Below, piece by piece: positions 6,475 to 10,232 of a stretch of DNA of 10,232 nt. The stretch spans positions 107,170-117,401 of the forward strand of contig DIPA01000114.1 in the NCBI GenBank assembly GCA_002427055.1. The letters are read 5' to 3'. Every line of letters begins with the position of its first letter. The first letter of the stretch is position 1. Both the position numbers and the translations under genes were made by a program. The stretch is from Firmicutes bacterium UBA5500. GTDB taxonomy: Bacteria > Bacillota > UBA994 > UBA5500. The notes under the pieces are model-generated. The model had not been told where the DNA came from. It searched no databases and was given only the letters and a program-made list of their open reading frames with translations.

Positions 6475-8835
6475 GTGAATCAACGTATAAAGAGTCTGCG
6501 GGAAGAGAGCCTATCGGCTGTACCGCATATTTCGATCGAACGGGCGCGGTTGGTGACTGAAGCCTATCAGGAATATAGTGGTAAGGTCTCTGTGCCGGTT
6601 CTACGTGCCCTTGCATTCGCTAACATAATGGAGAAGAAGCAAATTCATATCGGCGAAGGCGAATTAATCGTAGGCGAGAGGGGCGGGGTGCCGCAAGCAA
6701 CACCTACTTATCCGGAACTTTGTTGCCATACGTTGCAGGACTTCGAGTTAATTGACGCCCGCGAGAAGATAGCTTTTCGAGTGACCGATGATGTTAGAGA
6801 AGTACAGGCTTCTGAGATCATTCCCTATTGGCAAGGCCGTTCGATGCGCGATTTTATCTTTAATGAGATGACTGAGGCTTGGCAGGACTGCTATGCTGCA
6901 GGCATCTTCACCGAGTTTATGGAGCAGCGAGCTCCGGGTCATACTGTGGCTGACAATAAGATCTACCATTTTGGTATGCGCGATTTTCAGGCAAAAATCC
7001 GGGATCAGATCTCGCAACTCAACTATGGCAAAGACCCAAAGGCCTATGACAAGCGAGAACAGCTGCGCGCTATGGATATCTGTGCTGCTGCTCTAATTCG
7101 TTTTGGTGAGCGGCATGCTGAGAAAGCGGAGGCCATTGCTGCCCAGACAGATGACTGCGAGCGTAAACAGGAGCTACTGCGCGTTGCTGAAGTTTGTCGC
7201 CGCGTGCCAGCCGAGGCTCCACGCAATTTCTGGGAAGCGCTGCAGATGTACTGGTTTGTGCATCTTGGTGTGATCACCGAGCTTAATACTTGGGATTCAT
7301 TTAATCCCGGTCGGCTCGACCAGCATCTCCGATCGTTTTATGAAGCGGGATTAGCTGAGGGGACACTAACGCGGGATAAGGCTAAAGAGCTGTTGCAGTG
7401 TTTCTGGATTAAGTTCAATAATCAGCCCGCTCCACCCAAGGTCGGGGTAACTTTGGCGGAAAGTGGTACCTATACCGATTTTGCTAACATTAACGTGGGC
7501 GGTTTGCAGCCGGATGGTTCCGACGGTGTTAACGAAGTTAGTTTCTTACTACTTGAAGTCATCGATGAGATGCGTTTGCTGCAGCCGAGCTCTAACATCC
7601 AGCTGAGCAAAAAGAATCCTGATCGTTTCTTGCGCCGAGCCTGTGAGATAGTCCGCAAGGGCTGGGGGCAACCTTCTATGTTCAACGCCGACGCAGTCGT
7701 ACAAGAGCTATTGCGTCAAGGCAAGAGCCTAGTAGACGCTCGCTGTGGCGGTACCAGTGGCTGTGTTGAAACAGGCGCTTTCGGTAAAGAGGCCTATATT
7801 TTAACCGGTTACTTAAATCTGGTGAAAATCCTAGAGATTACTTTGCACAATGGCTATGATCCCCATACCAAGAAACAGTTGGGTCCAAAAACTGGGGACC
7901 CTGAGCTGTTTGTGACTTTCGCTGACCTGCTAGCTGCTTTTAGAAAGCAAGTTGAGCACTTTGTGGAGATTAAGGTGCAGGGTAGCAATGTCATCGATCG
8001 CCTTTATGCTACCCGCATGCCGGCTCCTTTCCTTTCAATTATTGTCGATGATTGCATTGCCAAGGGGCAAGATTATAATGCTGGCGGTGCCCGCTATAAC
8101 ACTAACTACATTCAAGGCGTGGGTATCGGTACGCTTACCGATAGCTTCTCAGCCATTAAGGAGCACATTTTCACAACAGGCAAGTTGACAATGGCCGAGC
8201 TGATGCAGGTTCTCGCGGCCAACTTCACAGGGTATGAGCAGCAACAATGGCTGCTCAGTCAGAAGACACCTCGCTATGGCAATGACCTCGACGAGGCAGA
8301 TGCTATCATGCGGGAGCTTTTCCAAATGTACTACGACATTGTCAATGGGCGTCCGACGGTCAAGGGCGGGGTTTATCGCATCAATATGCTGCCGACCACT
8401 TGCCATGTCTACTTCGGATCGGTCACCGGGGCTACGCCAGATGGTCGCTTGGCTGAGCAGCCTTTCTCAGAAGGGATTTCTCCGGTACAAGGTGCCGACC
8501 ACTTTGGGCCGACAGCGGTAGTTAAGTCAGCCTCGAAAATGGATCATCTGCTGACAGGTGGCACCTTGCTTAACCTCAAGTTCACTCCTTCTCTATTAGC
8601 CAACGACGAAGGACTGAAGAGCCTAGTGCAGCTGGTGCGCACCTACTTCAGGCTGGATGGGCATCATGTGCAGTTCAACGTGGTCAACGTCGAGACCTTA
8701 CGGGCTGCGCAAAGAGAACCTGAGAAGTACCGCGACTTAATTGTACGCGTAGCCGGCTATAGTGACTATTTCTCCAACTTAAGCCGTCCGCTGCAAGATG
8801 AGATTATCGCCCGTACCGAACACCAGCAGTTCTAG
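6475..8835 (+). CDS. hypD: trans-4-hydroxy-L-proline dehydratase (glycyl radical enzyme HypD)
   Basis: HypD removes water from trans-4-hydroxy-L-proline to give pyrroline-5-carboxylate, which P5C reductase turns into proline. The 786 residues (family about 789) include the thiyl-radical loop TSGCVETGAFGKEAY with Cys430 and Glu432, and the C-terminal glycyl radical loop RVAGYSDYF with Gly761. From memory of the C. difficile HypD structure, the active-site residues are F152, H160, D278, S334, F340, C434, E436, Y450, T645 and G765. Here every one is present exactly four positions earlier: F148, H156, D274, S330, F336, C430, E432, Y446, T641 and G761. The N-terminus REESLSAVPHISIERA is also HypD-like. 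This separates it from pyruvate formate-lyase, choline lyase and diol dehydratases. GTG at 6475 has an AAGGGG site eight bases upstream. The usual neighbour proC is absent from the window. Confidence 0.92.
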   Translation: MNQRIKSLREESLSAVPHISIERARLVTEAYQEYSGKVSVPVLRALAFANIMEKKQIHIGEGELIVGERGGVPQATPTYPELCCHTLQDFELIDAREKIAFRVTDDVREVQASEIIPYWQGRSMRDFIFNEMTEAWQDCYAAGIFTEFMEQRAPGHTVADNKIYHFGMRDFQAKIRDQISQLNYGKDPKAYDKREQLRAMDICAAALIRFGERHAEKAEAIAAQTDDCERKQELLRVAEVCRRVPAEAPRNFWEALQMYWFVHLGVITELNTWDSFNPGRLDQHLRSFYEAGLAEGTLTRDKAKELLQCFWIKFNNQPAPPKVGVTLAESGTYTDFANINVGGLQPDGSDGVNEVSFLLLEVIDEMRLLQPSSNIQLSKKNPDRFLRRACEIVRKGWGQPSMFNADAVVQELLRQGKSLVDARCGGTSGCVETGAFGKEAYILTGYLNLVKILEITLHNGYDPHTKKQLGPKTGDPELFVTFADLLAAFRKQVEHFVEIKVQGSNVIDRLYATRMPAPFLSIIVDDCIAKGQDYNAGGARYNTNYIQGVGIGTLTDSFSAIKEHIFTTGKLTMAELMQVLAANFTGYEQQQWLLSQKTPRYGNDLDEADAIMRELFQMYYDIVNGRPTVKGGVYRINMLPTTCHVYFGSVTGATPDGRLAEQPFSEGISPVQGADHFGPTAVVKSASKMDHLLTGGTLLNLKFTPSLLANDEGLKSLVQLVRTYFRLDGHHVQFNVVNVETLRAAQREPEKYRDLIVRVAGYSDYFSNLSRPLQDEIIARTEHQQF

Positions 8836-8873
8836 TATTGAATAGAGAAAATACCAGGAAGAGGTGAAGCTCT

Positions 8874-9680
8874 ATGCAGAAAAAAGCCGACGTAGGCGTT
8901 TTTGGCGGTTCTGGTTTCTACAGCTTCTTGCGAGATGTAGAAGAAGTGCAGATTGAGACCCCCTTTGGTAGCCCCAGTGATAGCTTCAAGTTAGCTAAGC
9001 TAGGCGATAAGACGGTAGCTTTTTTGCCACGCCATGGAGCGCAGCATACTATACCGCCTCATAAGATCAACTACCGAGCTAACGTCTGGGCTATGCACAG
9101 CCTCGGTGTGCGCCATATTATCGCACCGGCGGCCGTTGGTAGTCTGCAAGCTGACATCTGCCCGGGCGAGTTTGTAATCTGTGACCAATTTGTCAATCGT
9201 ACTTGGGGACGGGCAGATACCTTCTACGAGGGACCGGAAGTGCGCCACATTAGCGCTGCCGACCCTTACTGTCCTAGATTACGTTCTCTGATTACCGACG
9301 TGGCACAAGATTTAGGTATCAAGGCTCAGCCTAGCGGCACGATGGTGGTAATCAATGGCCCGCGTTTCTCTACGCGAGCTGAAAGCCGTGAGTATAGCGG
9401 CCACGGTTGGCACGTCATTGGTATGACCGGCTATCCAGAGGCTATGCTAGCTCGCGAGCTAGAGATCTGCTATGCCAACATTTCTCTTGTGACCGATTTT
9501 GATGCTGGGCTAGAGGGGCGGGCCGACATAGAGGCAGTTACTCACCAGGCTGTGTTAGAGGTTTTCGCTCAGAATATAGATAACGTCAAGCGCCTACTGT
9601 TTGCTGTTATTGAACGTTTACCGCTGCCAGCCGAGCGCGACTGCGTTTGCGCCAGTGCCTTGGGTGGAACGGGGGAGTAG
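8874..9680 (+). CDS. mtnP: S-methyl-5'-thioadenosine phosphorylase family protein
   Basis: This 268-residue protein belongs to the PNP/MTAP family, which splits 5'-modified purine nucleosides with phosphate into a base and a ribose-1-phosphate derivative. Visible sites are GGSGFY (11-16) and RHG (53-55) for phosphate, INYRAN (65-70), GPRFSTRAES (162-171), GMTGYPEAMLARELE (183-197) and TDFD (207-210). The two aspartates of TDFD fit the adenine-binding pair of true MTA phosphorylases, whereas GMTG resembles methylthioinosine phosphorylases, so base preference is not settled. The closest pattern I recall is the actinobacterial MTAP type. ATG at 8874 follows GAGGTG by seven bases. The gene begins 38 bases after hypD with no terminator between, so it is probably the third gene of the operon. 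It may recycle 5'-deoxyadenosine from the activase as well as MTA from polyamine synthesis. Confidence 0.88.
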   Translation: MQKKADVGVFGGSGFYSFLRDVEEVQIETPFGSPSDSFKLAKLGDKTVAFLPRHGAQHTIPPHKINYRANVWAMHSLGVRHIIAPAAVGSLQADICPGEFVICDQFVNRTWGRADTFYEGPEVRHISAADPYCPRLRSLITDVAQDLGIKAQPSGTMVVINGPRFSTRAESREYSGHGWHVIGMTGYPEAMLARELEICYANISLVTDFDAGLEGRADIEAVTHQAVLEVFAQNIDNVKRLLFAVIERLPLPAERDCVCASALGGTGE

Positions 9681-9702
9681 TTCTGAGGTCCGTATCGCAC
9701 AA

Positions 9703-9743
9703 GGCGTGTGTCATGCGCAAAGCGCGTTGGAGTCTTACACGCC
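9703..9743. repeat. Nested inverted repeat between mtnP and the T-box promoter
   Basis: GGCGTGT (9703-9709) is inverted as ACACGCC (9737-9743), and inside it GCGC (9715-9718), AAA, GCGC (9722-9725) forms a smaller hairpin. It follows the mtnP stop by 23 bases but has no T tract, so it is at best a weak terminator or RNA-end structure for the hypD operon. Confidence 0.35.
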
Positions 9744-9761
9744 GCCATATGTAGCTATGTG

Positions 9762-9791
9762 TTGACAGACCAACTGTTAGCAGCATATAAT
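9762..9791 (+). promoter_or_regulatory. Sigma-A type promoter for the T-box leader
   Basis: A perfect TTGACA (9762-9767) and a perfect TATAAT (9786-9791) are separated by 18 bases. Transcription should start near 9798, just where the T-box structure begins. Confidence 0.88.
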
Positions 9792-9797
9792 AAACGA

Positions 9798-10000
9798 AAG
9801 ATTTAGGCGTTGATGCGGAGGAGTAATGCCCAATTTCGCCCAAGAGAGGGAAGGTCACAGGCTGCAAGCCTTCCTGGTTGAAACGGTATGAACGTCGCCG
9901 CGGAGCTTTGCGGTTATACCGCACGGGTTTGCCCGTTAGCGCTTTGTTGAGAGCAGGGAGCATCAGTAGGCTTTCTGCAGTAAGGTGGTACCGTGGAAGC
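9798..10000 (+). promoter_or_regulatory. T-box leader, probably valine-responsive (tRNA-sensing)
   Basis: All landmarks of a T-box riboswitch are present. Stem I has AGTA (9822-9825), AGAGAG (9843-9848) and GGCTGCAAG (9860-9868) on its apical part, and GAA (9890-9892) opposite AGTA. Small stems follow at 9910-9922 and 9923-9936. The T-box core AAGGTGGTACCGTGG lies at 9982-9996. Its AAGG can pair with CCTT at 10004-10007, which is part of the terminator stem, giving the antiterminator. The bulge TGGT pairs with a tRNA ending ACCA, so the discriminator base is A. The specifier is read either as GTC (9894-9896, valine, followed by a purine as is usual) or as CGT (9893-9895, arginine, directly after GAA). 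The discriminator and the following purine favour valine. Uncharged tRNA would allow read-through into a biosynthetic, transport or aminoacyl-tRNA synthetase gene beyond the window. Confidence 0.92.
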
Positions 10001-10034
10001 AAGCCTTTCACCCTTATAGGGTGAGAGGCTTTTT
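10001..10034 (+). terminator. T-box regulated intrinsic terminator
   Basis: AAGCCTTTCACCC (10001-10013), loop TTATA, GGGTGAGAGGCTT (10019-10031) give a 13-bp stem with one wobble, running into TTTTT (10030-10034). It is mutually exclusive with the T-box antiterminator. Confidence 0.92.
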
Positions 10035-10047
10035 ACTTGGTGCGTTA

Positions 10048-10122
10048 AGTGTTGAGTCTTGTTTAGGCTAAAGTTGATTTTCTATCTTAACATGGTCTGC
10101 TATCGCAGGGCAGAGGAATGTC
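10048..10122. repeat. Direct repeat, copy 1
   Basis: This 75-base stretch is repeated imperfectly at 10157-10232. The last 19 bases (CGCAGGGCAGAGGAATGTC) are identical, and the AGTG-T/C-T-G/A-AGTCTTG start and TTCTATCT centre are also shared. TCTGC (10096-10100) and GCAGA (10110-10114) within it could form a hairpin. The 10035-10232 stretch contains no gene I can support; the best open frame, ATG at 10092, has no ribosome site and only about 30 codons. Confidence 0.75.
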
Positions 10123-10156
10123 AACAAAGGTTAGGGGACACACCTCTGCTGTGTCT

Positions 10157-10232
10157 AGTGCTAAGTCTTGTGAAGATCAAAGGTTAATATTCTATCTAGA
10201 CATAGCCCGCGATCGCAGGGCAGAGGAATGTC
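10157..10232. repeat. Direct repeat, copy 2 (may continue past the right edge)
   Basis: This is the second copy of the repeat, offset by 109 bases at its start and 110 at its end, separated from copy 1 by 34 unrelated bases. Where copy 1 has TCTGC...GCAGA, this copy has GCCC (10204-10207) and GGGC (10218-10221) around the palindrome GCGATCGC, so each copy keeps a hairpin made of different bases. The window ends at the last matching base, so more copies may follow. Confidence 0.7.

Noticed and set aside
9607..10011. Minus-strand open frame of 134 codons
   Set aside because: It runs across the end of mtnP, the T-box promoter and the T-box leader, all well supported on the plus strand.
10092..10187. 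Small ORF starting in repeat copy 1
   Set aside because: It has no Shine-Dalgarno site and spans the spacer between repeats; its frame is not kept between the two copies.
10048..10232. CRISPR array
   Set aside because: There are only two units of about 75 bases with many mismatches and a 34-base spacer; this does not fit CRISPR repeat length or identity, and no cas gene is present.

Overview
The window looks like a piece of chromosome from an anaerobic Firmicute of the clostridial or Negativicutes type. The evidence is a T-box leader, Gram-positive style Shine-Dalgarno sites with frequent GTG/TTG starts, a split-type transketolase, and an oxygen-sensitive glycyl radical enzyme with its radical SAM activase. 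This is inferred from gene content; no 16S or other marker is present.

Left part (1-3862), all on the minus strand. Read in the direction of transcription it holds: an NAD-dependent sugar-epimerase/dihydroflavonol-reductase-like SDR (3862-2879); a strong promoter with a long structured leader and attenuator-type terminator (2799-2560); the magnesium transporter gene mgtE (2491-1160) with its own terminator; a 173-residue membrane-anchored protein of unknown function; and the start of a transketolase N-terminal subunit gene that runs off the left edge.

Middle and right part (4015-9680), all on the plus strand. miaB (tRNA ms2i6A37 methylthiotransferase) ends in a terminator. Then comes a tight three-gene set: a glycyl-radical-enzyme activase, a 786-residue glycyl radical enzyme that I identify as trans-4-hydroxy-L-proline dehydratase (HypD), and an MTA-phosphorylase family protein (mtnP). 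HypD carries every active-site residue I remember for the Clostridioides difficile enzyme, at a constant offset of 4. Hydroxyproline would be dehydrated to pyrroline-5-carboxylate; the usual partner proC is not in the window. The phosphorylase could clear 5'-deoxyadenosine made by the activase and MiaB.

Right edge (9681-10232). A near-consensus promoter drives a complete T-box leader with terminator, probably valine-responsive. The regulated gene does not start within the next 198 bases. That stretch holds two copies of a roughly 75-base imperfect direct repeat, the second cut by the window edge.

The most interesting item is the mgtE leader. It has a promoter, a three-segment compound helix, an 8-bp antiterminator that competes with it, an intrinsic terminator, and a small leader ORF with a Shine-Dalgarno site. 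I could not match it to the M-box Mg2+ riboswitch. All RNA folds here were worked out by hand and need computational checking.
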